The notes beneath the pieces were generated by a model. It made no database searches. It saw only the letters and a program-made list of their open reading frames with translations, and was not told where the DNA came from. Below are positions 12,133 through 23,772 of a DNA stretch of 64,000 bases, piece by piece. Made by a program: the position numbers and the translations under genes. Position 1 is the stretch's first letter. The number at the start of each line of letters is the position of its first letter. The DNA comes from Mangifera indica (Eukaryota > Streptophyta > Magnoliopsida > Sapindales > Anacardiaceae), in NCBI RefSeq assembly GCF_011075055.1, contig NC_058153.1:5828001-5892000 (forward strand), in the 5' to 3' direction.

Positions 12133-14292
12133 CTATTCCTGTGCTCCTGATGACCCAACTTGCAACGGCACACTCGTACACAGTGGGCAGGGTGGGTCGC
12201 ATCCTTCTTCTGCAGATGTTCTCTTTTCCAGGCAGTCTGCATGATACACATGACCACAAACTAAAACACCAACAATACAGTAATCACCCGAAGAAACAGC
12301 GTTTGTGATTCCAAGAAGATAAGGTTTACGTCTCAACGGCTTCTGACAGATCCCACATACCATCTTCACCGCATCCGCTGATGAGGCATCCTTTACCAAG
12401 GAACTGGACCTCATTCTCTCAGGCCTACCAAATGGATTTTCGCTGTTCTCTGGAAAATTGGACAATATAATTAATATTCTAAGAATTATATCCAGAAATT
12501 GGTAAACTCAAACTTGTCTGATCAAAACCAGAAATTATACAAAGCCAAGCAAATATCTTCCTCCACTGGTCTTCAAAATCAAATTTCTTAGCAACAAAAA
12601 GGCTGTCCTAAGTGCAATGTTATATTCATAATTCAGCATAATGAAAAATTTCCTCTAATCCAAACATACATCTGATATTAAATAAAATGAAAGATAGACA
12701 TGTTACCAGCATTCTGTCCAGACTCTGCATTGCATTGAGTAGACAACTTATATAACAGTCTCCCATCACATGAAGGAGGACCCTTGCCATGAGAACTCGA
12801 TGCATTGCCACGGTTAACAGAGTTCCTCCGAGAGTAGTGGTGGCCATAGTGATGACGTGATCTTTTTATGAATATAGAACGACCAAGATTGTAATGATGG
12901 CTTGAAAGAGAAGTGTGGGTGTTTAACAGCTTCACTGAATTATCGGTGATATCCATGCTAGATGTGTACAGCTTGTTTTCACTAGATTCAACTAAAAGTG
13001 AAGATTTCTAAAATAAATGAAATTTAAGACACAATTATGATCCTGTCAGATGCCAAAGATTTCAACTAAGGGGAAGAACATAAAATCCAGTAAAATTAAC
13101 TTTACCAAAATTACCACTGACTTCCAATGAAGAAATTAAGTAGCAAAAAAAAGAAAAAAAACAAAGAAATAACATGAAGCAAATATTATGTTGTATTAGA
13201 AGAAAGTAAAATAACAGCGAACCTCTTTAGACAATTCTTGCAATTCAGAAGAGCACGGAACAATGCCTGCCATTAAAAGGAGCAAAAGTGAGCTTTCTAA
13301 TGTACTCAAAGAAATCCTCAGACAACTACAATCTCGTCACTATACATTGCAACAACCAGATCCACATAGTCGTTACAAATCAAGCATGGAAAGCAAATGC
13401 AATTATTGGTTCACCAAAAAAAAGATAATCCTAGGGTCTGGACAATGGTATATCATGAGAAAGAACAAATATATATAGCAAACAAAAGTAAAATTTCTAA
13501 AAAGCAGTGTGAAGTATTGCCAAGAGCAGAACCTTTACATGTTGATGAATGGCAGGAACAAAAATACTCTAATTTAAAATGACTATAGTTGGATACTAGA
13601 ACAATCTCTGATCAATTACTTGGTAAGTAAAATATTAAAGAAATTATCAGTGAACTAGAATTGCATTCACAAGGCACAAAAGAATAGTACTAAATAGGAT
13701 TAATTTCGCTAAGATAGCTAAAAGAGTTCAATGAAAGGAATCCAATGAAACTAAACAACATTGAAGAGGCACGGCAAGACACATCACAAATCAACCCATT
13801 AAGAAATTAATGAAAAAAAATCAATTTGCAAAGGTATTCCCCAATGCTAGAAAAATACAGAATTGTTGGGTAGAGTTACTTCAAGCAACTTCATCAGTCT
13901 AGATGCAAAAAAGAAGAAACAAAAACGTTTCCTTCTCTTATATTTTACTGCCAATTTCCATAACCTCTCATTAAACTATGACAGTCAACTAAACATTACA
14001 CAACCCTAACCCCCATTTCTTCTACAAGAACTAACATTATAAAATTTCCCGTTAAACAATTAAAACCCCTCCAAAAATCTACTAATTTAAACCCTACTCA
14101 GACACCTTCGTGTTTCAATAATCAAACAAATTAATTATCCCCTTCCCTTCCACTAAAAATTGTACATTATTTTTCATTTTAAAACCAGATAGAACCCACC
14201 AAAAAATTTAAAAAAAAAAAAAAGGTACCCGAGGAAGAAGGAAGATGATTCCTGTTCTTTGTTTTGTCAGCACTTTGCTTTCTCTTACCCAT
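12133..14292 (-). CDS. RING-H2 finger protein, complete four-exon gene (241 aa)
   Basis: My model is complement(12133..12449, 12707..13007, 13223..13266, 14229..14292), with all junctions GT-AG and in frame. The protein starts MGKRKQ and ends at a TAG at 12133-12135. Residues 168-227 form a RING-H2 zinc site: C168/C171, C201, H203, H206, C209 and C224/C227. The N-terminal two thirds are Ser-, His- and Arg-rich with no recognised domain, including a basic RSRHHYGHHYSRR block. RING-H2 proteins usually act as E3 ubiquitin ligases, so that role is likely here, but the substrate is unknown. I saw no membrane segment or signal peptide. The first intron (962 bp) is the longest. I recall uncharacterised plant homologues with a very similar start and RING, but no established symbol. 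Confidence 0.88.
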
Positions 14293-14658
14293 AATAATAA
14301 CGACTATGGTGGAAATGAAGAAAAAGAAAAAAAAAAGGAACTGCAAAGTATTAACGGCTTTGAAAAGAGTTGAAATGAAAGGGTTATGTTATGTTGTGTT
14401 GCGAAAATAAAGGGAGAAAATTTTATGGATAGATTGAAAGAAAGAGGATGGATGATTGTTCATTTTCCGGGTTGGGTTTAGAGAAGCGATTGATCGAGCT
14501 TCAGTGGCCAAAGAATCGGTGGAAGTGATGGCCTGGCTTACTGTTTTCCTTTTAAGCCAGATGTTCAAATCATAATATCAAATGGAACTGCTTAAAATAA
14601 GGGTTTGATATGTAAAGTAGTTTTAGCCAAGTTAATAAATATTTTAAAAATAGTTTTT
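14293..14658 (-). promoter_or_regulatory. 5' flank of the RING gene, truncated by a TRIM insertion
   Basis: This is the only unique-looking sequence between the ATG of the minus-strand RING gene (14292) and the right-hand TRIM element starting at 14659. It would contain the leader and the core promoter. I did not identify a convincing TATA box. Confidence 0.3.
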
Positions 14659-15002
14659 TGTTATAAACAGCCCAACAGTTATTGTCCGCTCTGGGCTTCA
14701 GGCCCGCACGGTTTTGTTCCTAAAACGCGTCTGCTGAGTGAAGGGCTTCTGACCCCTGCCTATATACACGTTTAGTAGACTGCACAAGAGCGATGTGGGA
14801 CTTTAGGGCACAACACACCCCCCATTGCAAATCGTGCTGATAACGTGTTATAAACAACCTAACAGATATTGTCTATTTTGGGCTTCAGGCCTGCACGGTT
14901 TTATTCCTAAAACGCGTTTGCTGAGTGAAGGGTTTCTGGCCCCTGCCTATATACACACTCAGTAGACTGCACGGGAGCGATGTGGGACTTCAGGTCACAA
15001 CA
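14659..15002 (-). mobile_element. TRIM retrotransposon, 344 bp, 30-bp internal region
   Basis: Two 157-bp direct repeats (14659-14815 and 14846-15002) both begin TGTTATAAACA and end ACAACA on the plus strand. They differ at about 19 positions by hand count. A TTTTT duplication flanks the element (14654-14658 and 15003-15007), though a T run is weak evidence alone. The 30-bp interior (14816-14845) read on the minus strand starts CGTTATCAGCACGA, a primer-binding-site-like sequence, and ends ATGGGGGGTG, a polypurine tract. There is no coding capacity, as expected of terminal-repeat retrotransposons in miniature. Confidence 0.85.
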
Positions 15003-15056
15003 TTTTTAACTTATATTATAATTTAAACGATTTTTAAATTAAAAGATAAATTATAT

Positions 15057-15065
<9 letters not shown>

Positions 15066-15098
<33 letters not shown>
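15066..15098. repeat. (TA)n microsatellite
   Basis: About 16 TA dinucleotides in AT-rich DNA. Confidence 0.9.
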
Positions 15099-15102
<4 letters not shown>

Positions 15103-15268
15103 TATATTTAATAAAATTTTTCAATAAGGAATTATGTTTATAATTTATTTTTATATTTTTATATTTGTTTTGTCATTTTCTTAACAAGATATATTATATA
15201 TAGTTCGTATTTATTTTTTGGAAAATTATAATTAAATTAATTTTATTAAATAATTTATATTTAAAATT

Positions 15269-16033
15269 GAATGATTTTAATTGGTTTAAACTGTAATCCA
15301 AATCGAATCAAACTATATTTTTTTAGTTTAATTTGGTTTAATTTGAAATGTAAAATGGTCTAGTTAAGTTCGAAAAATTTTCAAACCATTTTGTGTTAGT
15401 TTGATTTGAAAAAACCTTCAAACCGCACTAAACCCGATTGTGCAGACCCCTATTAACTCCCCTCCACCTTATTGCCTTTATTTTTGGTTGTTACAAGTAA
15501 GAGTGTTTGTAATTCAATTCAAACTGTATAATCGAATCAAATGTTGAAAAATTAAAATTTAGTTTGATTTATAAAACAGTTCAATTGGGATTGATAAATT
15601 TTAGAAAAATAGTTTACCGTTTGAATTATAATATGGATGATTGAAAAACCCTTAGAATGGTTTTAATTGGTTTAGTTTGAAACCGAATCAAACTATATTT
15701 TTTTAGTTTAGTTTGGGTTAGTTTGAAATCTAAAATGGTCTAGTTAAGTTTGAAAAATTTTCAAACCATTTGTGTTAGTTTGATTTGAAAAAACCTTCAA
15801 ACCGCACTAAACCGAATTGTGCACGCCCCTATTAACTCCCCTCCACCTTATTGCCTTTATTTTTGGTTGTTATAAGTAAGAGTGTTTGTAATTCGATTCA
15901 AACTGTATAATCAAATCAAATGTTGAAAAATTATGATTTGGTTTGATTTATAAAACAATCCAATTGGGGTTGATAAATTTTAGAAAAATAGTTTACCATT
16001 TGAATTATAATATAGATGATTGAAAAACCCTTA
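15269..16033. repeat. ~380-bp tandem duplication
   Basis: Copy 1 (about 15269-15654) and copy 2 (about 15655-16033) run in parallel with few differences, sharing for example GAATCAAACTATATTTTTTT at 15305 and 15685. Copy 1 ends CCCTTAGAATGG. Copy 2 has the same site split after CCCTTA by the Harbinger-type MITE at 16034-16510. Confidence 0.85.
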
Positions 16034-16510
16034 GGGGTCGTTTGATTATAGGTTTTAAAGATTACCTTAGTAATTTATCTTTTATTCCCTTGTTTGATTT
16101 ATCGGTAATAAAATATTACAGTAATTTTCTATTATCTATGCTGACGTGACAGGTAATATAGGTGGTAATCTGATTACCACTTTCACCTTAGGTATTTAAA
16201 GATTACCAAGGTAATCTTGATTTTATTATAATTATATTAGTATTTATTAATTTTTTGAGACAAAAATAAATTTATTTTTAATTAATATGACAAATAATAT
16301 GAAAAATATTTAAAAATAATTATATCAAGGGTATTTAAGTAAAATAATTTACTAGTAATCTTTTATTACATTTAACCAAACATAATTATTTATACTTATC
16401 AAATTTTATCAAACATAGTAATCACTTATACCCAGTAATCTTTTAAGTAATTTATCTTTAAGGTAATATTTCTATTTTGGTAATAAAACATTACCCAAAC
16501 CAAACGCCCC
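16034..16510. mobile_element. PIF/Harbinger-type MITE, copy 1 (477 bp, TTA TSD)
   Basis: The left end is GGGGTCGTTTGATT and the right end CCAAACCAAACGCCCC, giving a short inverted repeat of GGGG(T)CGTTTG type. TTA flanks both sides (16031-16033 and 16511-16513). Trinucleotide TTA/TAA duplications are characteristic of PIF/Harbinger (Tourist) elements. The interior is AT-rich with many GGTAAT and ATTACC words in both orientations and has no coding potential. The neighbouring tandem copy preserves the unoccupied site. Further copies lie at 56999-57470 and, degraded, at 28419-28790. Confidence 0.88.
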
Positions 16511-16513
16511 TTA

Positions 16514-18064
16514 GAATGGTTAAAAAGAATCTAGAGGAGGGGTGAATAGGTTCTTTAAAAAATGAAAGTACAAATTAAAATTCAATCAACAAACAATTAC
16601 TGCAAACATGAATTAAAAGATGAAGGATAAGAAAATCTCAGTATTTAAAGTCATTTAGAGTTTTCTCTTGCAGGCTTCCTGTGTCCATTACTCCAAACAA
16701 ATCTTGTTGGAGTTCTATTATCACTTGAATTAAAAGATGAGGGATAAGAAAATCTCAGTATTTAAAGTCATTTAGAGTTTTCTCTTGCAGGCTTCCTATG
16801 TCCACTATTCCAAACAAATCTTGTTGGAGTTCCATTATCACTTGAATGAATTCTTTACACTTAATTTATTCAGGATTGCAAGCAATACACTAGTTGATAC
16901 GAGATTTCGCCCACAAGTGTTTAAATACAAGAGTTTTTGTGTGCTAAAGTCTCTCAAAGACATATTACACAAATTTGTGTATAAGTGTTCTCTCAATAAT
17001 TTGAGTTTGGTTTAGTCAGAGGAGGAGAATAAGTGAGTTTTTTAAAAATTGCAACTCAAAATAACTCAATTTATAAGCTTTGAGTGGCTAGAATTGCAAT
17101 AGTTCTATTGAGTTTGAAAAACTAGTCATTGACTTTCGAAAATGGCATTTTGCACTTGAAACTATGACGAAACAAGTGGCACTTTTAGATAGCAAGGTCA
17201 ATACCGTTATTTATAGCTAAAGGTCAACCTTGGTCAAAGTTCCCAACGATCAACTTTAAATGCTCATGTCACTTGAAGAATGGTCAATATGGTTGATGGA
17301 ATGGTCGGTATCCTCTTCAAAACCTTAACTTCTGAAAATTCTAGAAGCTTAGATAACACTCAAATGGGATACTGCACAACTTCCTTAACACTTTATTTTT
17401 GCTCTTTACACTGTTAACCTACCCATAAACATGGTCAATATACTTTTCTTGACTTTTAGTCTCATTGACTTTTGACTTTGGCCAAGCATGACATGCAAGA
17501 ACGATTCTTCATCTCTAGCTCTCTTCACAAAAATTGAAGCATAGGTGGCATGGGGATTCTAGAACGGTTGACATGATTGGTTGACTTTCTCTAAGTTGAG
17601 CATTCTTTGAATGTTTTGATACTTGGTCAGTACCGACTTAATTTCCTTGTGCATGACTTGGATTTGGTCAAGAACAATCAGCTTGCTTGATTGGAACATT
17701 TGTGCGTGACCATATTGTAGTTGGTTAAAATTTCGAAAGTGTACATGACTAAGGAATGACATTAACACAACTTGATGAACACCTTATTTTTCTTCATGAA
17801 TCGATTATGCCACTTAATGTGTTGGTCATTCTCAAGGTTTATTCTTGTAATCTTCACACTTTGTCCATTTTGTAATGTTTTACACATTCTTTGGACATAT
17901 TAACATATTTAACTCATATTTTTATCATCATCAAAACACTTAAAAGTCCAACAATTACTAACATGACAAAAAGTCTAAGAGTCACACAAAAAAGAGATGG
18001 ATCATGATATCTAAAGGCCTGGGGTTGTAAGGAGTGAATTGTGCCTAAAATCTTGAATGACAAT
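16514..18064. repeat. Dispersed repeat beginning CTAGAGGAGGGGTGAATAGG; no gene
   Basis: Starts with a GAGGGGTGAATAG-type motif that recurs at about 62213 (GAGAGGGGTGAATTAGG), and both are followed by AT-rich sequence with many GGTCAA words. It contains a 117-bp tandem duplication (16610-16726 and 16727-16843). Short reading frames (16785-17015 plus, 17559-17768 minus) have no recognisable homology. Confidence 0.45.
16610..16843. repeat. 117-bp tandem duplication
   Basis: GAATTAAAAGATGA at 16610 recurs at 16727, and the following ~100 bases match almost perfectly, including AGAGTTTTCTCTTGCAGGCT in each copy. Confidence 0.85.
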
Positions 18065-18411
18065 AACAAGCTTCATATGATAGTTGGACTTTAAGTATGG
18101 CTTTATCTATTTAAGGGCCAAACTAAAATATCATAGTAATAGAGGGGTTAGAATGGAACATTAGAGAATTGACTTATTTCAATTTTGATAAAGAAATTTT
18201 AAATATTAAATAAATGTCAAGTCACATGAATAAACAGTAACAAGCTTCATAGGATAGTTGGACTTTTAAGTATGACTTTATCTATTTAGAGTTCGAACAA
18301 AAATATCCCAATAATAGAGGGGTTGGAATGGAATATTAGAGAATTGACTTATTTCAATTTGATAAAGAAATTTTAAATATTAGATAAGTGTCAAGTTACA
18401 TGAATGGTCAT
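18065..18411. repeat. 174-bp tandem duplication
   Basis: AACAAGCTTCATA starts copies at 18065 and 18239. Both contain AATAGAGGGGTT and AGAATTGACTTATTTCAATT and end near CATGAATGG. A few substitutions and small indels separate them. Confidence 0.85.
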
Positions 18412-19647
18412 ATATAGTGAGTGAATGAGTGTTTGTTGTCCCGGAATTTGTCAGATAATCTTATGAAATATCCTAATTATCAAGTCAAATATGGTGTGAT
18501 ATGATATTATTTGTATAAATGGCAATAAATGACCGATGAATGATCATTCATAAGAGTCTATATAAACAAATTATATTGCAATCTTTTCAAATTTTTGTCA
18601 AAATTTTCAATTACTCTCTCCATATATCTCTTTCCTAAAGGTTCTAGTAGATCTATAAGGCCTTCCCTTACCTCTTCCTTGCTTGTGTGCTTCGTGTGGA
18701 TATCTTGGTGTCATGCTATGTTGGATCAGGGAGCGATACACTCGTCATTATGTTGATTAAATTAGAAGAAAGAGCCTGTAACCTAAGGAAGAATTCTAAA
18801 CACTATGGTGGCTTGATTTAATACTATGCATAACATGAACTATAAAACGATCCAGTAGAATATTATGGATGAATGTTTTGTTTATTCAATTTTTGTTTTT
18901 GCTTCCACCATGCTACGTGATATTTTGTGTCCGTAATAAACTTACATTATTTTCCTTGTGAACAAATCCATTGGACAATAAAACACATTGGATTCTTAAT
19001 AGGTGTCCATGTAAATTTTCATTAATCTTTTGCATGATTATTAATCATGCGTAATAGAAATGATCGTGTCAAATCATAAAAATCTTTGGATTAAAAAACT
19101 TCTAGTTTAAGACAATGTAAATTTTAATTATCATTATAATTATATAATATAATAAAAATTATGAGGTAAACAACTTTTCTAATACTTGTCTTTGACTATA
19201 AGCACCACGATTAATACAACTAAATTTTGTATTGTTTTTACTCAGAATTTCAATATAGTATACATTATATCTTATATTCTTAAAATTAAGTAGATTTATT
19301 CTAGATTTATTTGAATATAAGACATTAAGAATATGCATTTTAGTTTCATATTTCAATATTATGGGAACTCTTCCTTTAATTGCATTTTCAAAACCTATGA
19401 TAATGTTAGTTATGTCCTTAGCCATGGTCAAATTTGAAAAATATTTCGTCTCCAAGGATTGTATGTGTAGTTGCACTGTTAGGCTAAACATATGTCGTCA
19501 TCATCATTTCTGAAAACAAATAACTCATTTATGAAATCCAGTTCCTTGTATTTACAAGTATCACATCAGATACCAGTAACAAAATTATGAAAGGAGCATA
19601 TGACAACTAAGACGTACCAAACTCATTACTTCAAAGTTAATTATAAG
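18412..19647. other. No gene recognised
   Basis: AT-rich DNA. A 110-codon minus-strand reading frame at 19159-19491 shows no motif I recognise and is not supported as a gene. 18600-18800 has a pyrimidine-rich, leader-like appearance and may be an LTR remnant. Confidence 0.35.
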
Positions 19648-19816
19648 GGTAATGTTATATGTACATATTTTGAATATGTAAAATAGGCATATTAATGATT
19701 TATTATCATGTGAATGAATATTGTTTTTATTATTAATTCAAAACCATTTAATCACATGATAGATACATCCTTTATGTACTCATTTTGTATATTCAAAATG
19801 TATACATATAGTTTTA
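19648..19816. mobile_element. AT-rich palindromic MITE (copy 2)
   Basis: The left end (GTAATGTTATATGTACAT, followed by ATTTTGAATAT) and the right end (ATATTCAAAATG, followed by TATACATATAGTTTTATT) are good inverted repeats. It abuts the 9-bp target duplication of the outer Mutator-like element, which apparently inserted at or next to its end. Confidence 0.65.
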
Positions 19817-19825
19817 TTGTAATAA

Positions 19826-21301
19826 GGCCAAAAGACTTATTCCTACCTGAGGTTTGTTGGATCCAGGAATTGGTACCTGCTTATTATTGAAAAGGCCAAG
19901 GGACTATTTCCCACCCAAAGTCTGTGCATTTCCCAGTTTCCTTCCGTTAACTTTGAAAATCTCATTTACCCACCCATGGGCTAATAAAATTAATTGAATC
20001 CATTAGTTATATCATTTTTCCCTCCAAACCCTAAAAGCTAATAATTTTTCCCAACCTAAGTTTTAAAAAATAGCATTTTTCCCCGTAGGGTTTCCAATTT
20101 TTAGATTCAAATTCCGACACCGTTTTTTCCTCTCCAGTGACCTTCAGATGATGCCTCTTTCTCTCCAATATGGCCTCCTTCCGATGGCTCTCTTGGGCGT
20201 GGTCATCAACGAAGACGAGGTCTTTGTCAACGACGAAGACTTCTCGTCGACAAAAAGTCTTTGTTGTCGACGAAGACCTCGTCTTCATCGACTACTATGC
20301 CCAGGAGAGCCGTTAGAAGGAGGCCACATCAGAGAGAAAGAGGCATCGCCTGGAGGTTGTCGAAGAGGAAAAAACGGCGTTGAAATTTGAATCTAAAAAT
20401 TGGAAACCCTATGGGGGAAAATGTTATTTTTTAAAACTTGGATTGGGGGAAATTGTTAATTTTTAGAGTATATGAAGAAAAAATAAAATCAAATTTAAGT
20501 TTATTTTTAATAATACAAACAAAATAACGATTTTACCCTTGAAACCGTTAATTTTAACTGCCTACAGGTAGATAAATGAGATTTTTACAGTTAACGGAGG
20601 GAAACTTAGGAAAACAGCATGCCTTGGGTGGGAAATAGTCCTTTGGCCTATTGAAAACCCAAACTCTCACCCTTATACGGTTAAAATTAATAAAATAAGT
20701 TAGTTTCAGAGATAAAATTGTTAATTAAAACCAGTAATTTATTAAAAATAATTAAAATTTATCCATTTTCCCTATTAGTTTGGAAAATTAACATTTTCTC
20801 TCTAGAATTAAACTTTGAAATATTACATTCTCCCTTGTTAGGTTTCTATATCTCTAGCAATCTCTCCCTTCGGTACTCTCTCCCCTAGCAACCTTCTCCC
20901 CTAATGACCTCTTCTTTGTTGTCTTTATCATCAACAATGACAAAGCGTATTAGCTGATGATGAAATGTCTTTGTTGATGATAAAGACTCCAAAGAAAAGA
21001 TCACTAAGGGAAAGAGCATCAAAGGGAGAGATTGTTGAAGAAATGGAAATTTAGTAAATGGGAAAATGTAACGATTCAAAATTTAATCATAAGGGAAATT
21101 TGTTAATTTTATAAATCAGGAGAGGGAAATAGATAAAATTTTATTACTTTTAATATATTTTAATTAAATAAAGATTTTACCTTAAAACTAACTAATTCTT
21201 TTAATTTTAATCACTTATGACTAAGAGTTTAAGTTTTTAATACTTAATAAATACTAATTTAGAGGTTCAACCATCCTTAGGTGGGAAGAAATCTTTTGGC
21301 C
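19826..21301. mobile_element. Mutator-like MITE, copy B, hosting a nested element
   Basis: Terminal inverted repeats start GGCCAAAAGACTTATTCCTA and end GGGAAGAAATCTTTTGGCC. The perfect 9-bp target duplication is TTGTAATAA (19817-19825 and 21302-21310). Removing the nested copy C and one of its target duplications leaves about 712 bp, close to copy A's 692 bp. The arms at about 20660-20900 and 21040-21270 are AT-rich and partly complementary. No transposase is present, so it was mobilised in trans. Confidence 0.87.
19894..20648. mobile_element. Mutator-like MITE, copy C, nested in B (755-bp hairpin)
   Basis: Begins GGCCAAGGGACTATTTCCCA and ends GGGAAATAGTCCTTTGGCC. The 9-bp target duplication TATTGAAAA is perfect (19885-19893 and 20649-20657). 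The left and right halves are complementary almost throughout, folding about position 20265 with matching blocks such as AACCCTA/TAGGGTTT, GATGCCTCTTTCTCTC and GACGAGGTCTT. Reading frames inside (20031-20288 minus, 20148-20390 plus) are two strands of one inverted repeat, not genes. The centre is much more GC-rich than its surroundings. Confidence 0.88.
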
Positions 21302-21310
21302 TTGTAATAA

Positions 21311-21810
21311 TAAACCAAAAAGAAGAGGAATAAAGGGAAATTTCATCAGCGGAGCCAACCTTAAAAAAGTAAAATGGTATCAAAGTACTTTTTTTTGAAG
21401 TTACCTTATCAAAGGCATGGTAAGATAAGATTGGCCCAATTATTATTATTTTTTATTTCTTTTATGGGCCAATCCAAAAAGATTTTAACATATGAAGGTT
21501 CCTTGCATGATTTTCAAGAATATGACAAAATGCAATCAATGCATAATATTAATCATTACAAGTCCTATTATTTTTCAACACACCATTTACAATAAATCCT
21601 AATTTTAACAAAGAATAAACCAAAAGCATTTGATCCCTTTGTTTATTTTCAAATTTTCATCTACTTTTTAATTATAATTTCCCATCTGGGGATTCTTGTT
21701 TTCCTCTTTTAAAGAAGAATAAATAGAGGGCACATTTTTCCAATATTTATATTTTACTTATGGATTAGAGTAGACACCTAGCATAAGTTTTTAGCAATGA
21801 ATGGTGACTT
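21311..21810. other. No gene recognised
   Basis: AT-rich spacer; the 73-codon frame at 21374-21595 has no recognisable feature. Confidence 0.4.
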
Positions 21811-22196
21811 TTGTTGATAAAAGAAAAGGAGAAACAGCTCTTTCAAAAAAAAAAAAAAATTATTTATTTAAAATATGCCCTTCACTATGCTTTTCTTATA
21901 AAAAAACTGACATGTAAGCTTAAGTACATGGATCCACTACTTCAAATATTAATATAATTAGTGAAACATTAAAATTTTTAAAGTAAAGACTTAAATTCGA
22001 ACATTTATTGATAGAAGAAAAAGAAAAAACAACTCTTTCAAGAAGAAAATATATTATTTATTTAAAATATGCCCTTTACTATGTTTTTCTTATAAAAAAC
22101 TGATATGTGAACTTAAATATATGGATCCACTACTTCAAATATTAGTAAAATTGATGAAACATTAAAATTTTTAAAGTGAAGACTTATGTTCGAACC
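21811..22196. repeat. ~193-bp tandem duplication
   Basis: Copies at about 21811-22003 and 22004-22196 share ATTTAAAATATGCCCTT, ATGGATCCACTACTTCAAAT and GAAACATTAAAATTTTTAAA in the same order, with scattered substitutions. Confidence 0.85.
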
Positions 22197-22916
22197 TTAA
22201 ATACGGATGGAGCCCCCGATTATTTTATATATGTGTGTGTGTGTGTGGACCCGTATTGTTTTCTTCTTGCATACTTAAGCGTGAAGTATTCCACTTTGCA
22301 TCACATTTAGGCTTTTTTTTTTTAAAGGAAGAAATCTTATTTGAGTCCAAAGTATTCTTTCATGATTAACTAACCATACCATAAAAATCAAATTCAAGAT
22401 CAAATAACTAGTTCTACAATTACTATATTAATAAATCGAGAGTTTAATCTTGAAATATTGTTGAAGACAATTTAAACTTTTACTTTTATATTTGAAATTT
22501 TACTCTTCTGTTACTCAAACTATCTTTTATAAGCGAACCTCATTGGGTTTTCGGGTCATGATTCCATGTATAAAAACAAGTTAGCCATGGCTTTCCATGG
22601 TTCCTAAATTTTTATTAATAAATGTTCATATTTATGATTTGTGGTTTTGGTTATAATTAAGTTAAAGAGACCATAAAAATCATAAGTTTTAACATAAAAT
22701 ATGATAATTTCATTTTGTTATTAAGAATGTTTATTCTTTTATAATTTTATGTTTCATATAAGTGATGATAATCTCCAACAAATGAAGATGAATTTGTACA
22801 TAAAAAGTAGTTAGACTTTAATCTATTATTTCTCATTTTCTACAATAAAATATTGTTTCAATTTGACCAAAATTAAAACAAATGATATCTATCAATATAC
22901 ATAAAAGGAGCAATAA

Positions 22917-22918
<2 letters not shown>
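22197..22918. other. No gene recognised
   Basis: AT-rich, with a short (TG)n run at about 22233-22250. No supported reading frame. Confidence 0.4.

Positions 22919-22971
<53 letters not shown>
22919..22971. repeat. (AT)n microsatellite
   Basis: About 26 uninterrupted AT dinucleotides, directly next to a palindromic MITE copy. Confidence 0.93.
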
Positions 22972-22975
<4 letters not shown>

Positions 22976-23110
22976 ATTTGGGTATATAGATTATGTGTTG
23001 TCATACAATTAGATGATTTTAAATTAAAGATAAAATAATTTTTAATCACATATAACATATAGTTTGTATATTCAAATTATATATAAAAATATATACACAT
23101 AATATTACCT
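22972..23110. mobile_element. AT-rich palindromic MITE (copy 3)
   Basis: Contains the family core TTTAAATTAAAGATAAAATAA flanked by TGTTGTCATACAATTAGATG and ATCACATATAACATAT arms, then a TATACACATAATATTA right end. The left end merges with the AT microsatellite. Confidence 0.5.
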
Positions 23111-23220
23111 TGGAAAGAATATTTTTGGTATTGTAATTATCAAGTTTAAGTAACAAGAATATCGAAATCAAAATTTATATTCCTTATGAGAAAATAACAC
23201 TCAATGGTAGGACAATTATG

Positions 23221-23466
23221 TCAAGTTTTGGTAAATCTCAAAACGACATGAATTGTGAAAGAACAACTACAACCAAAGTTCAGATTATCAACATGGGGTC
23301 CATATATAATATGCCCTCCATTTGCGGTCAAGCTGTTATCGAATATGGGTCGACGATCCTGATTTGTTTGGCCCAATTTCATAGCATCACATGATAAGGT
23401 GCATCTCATGTATCCAGAAAGTGAAATTTCGTCAATCACCTTACTACAGTCTACAATACAAACCAA
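23221..23466 (-). other. Unassigned 81-codon reading frame
   Basis: Minus-strand frame with a mixed, cysteine-containing amino-acid composition (six Cys) that looks less like random AT-rich sequence than neighbouring frames. I do not recognise a domain, and it has no visible partner exons. It could be a gene relic or chance. Confidence 0.15.
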
Positions 23467-23772
23467 AGATGCTTTGCTTTGGGTTTAATTTTCACAGTTT
23501 TCTTTTTTTTTATTACTAGTTATAAATCATACATTTATAGAGCATGCATCGCATGTATAGGTGTACCTCTCATTTTCGAAGGTATGAACATGCATTGCAT
23601 GTTTGCATGGTGGTACCTCAACCAAACACTTAACTAATTCTTGTGTTCAATGCAAAATACAATGTTGCCCTTGGCTATGTATCTGTTGGCATACACTTCT
23701 AAGATGTACAGTCGTACATACCACCAAATACATATATACTTAGTACAAAAATGAAAAAAGACCATACTATCC

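Noticed and set aside
12047..12308. Frames overlapping the RING gene on both strands
   Set aside because: Shadows of the RING exon in other frames and of its 3' flank.
20031..20390. Two overlapping 80-85-codon frames with acidic and arginine-rich segments
   Set aside because: They are the two strands of one inverted-repeat MITE, and the composition follows from the hairpin.
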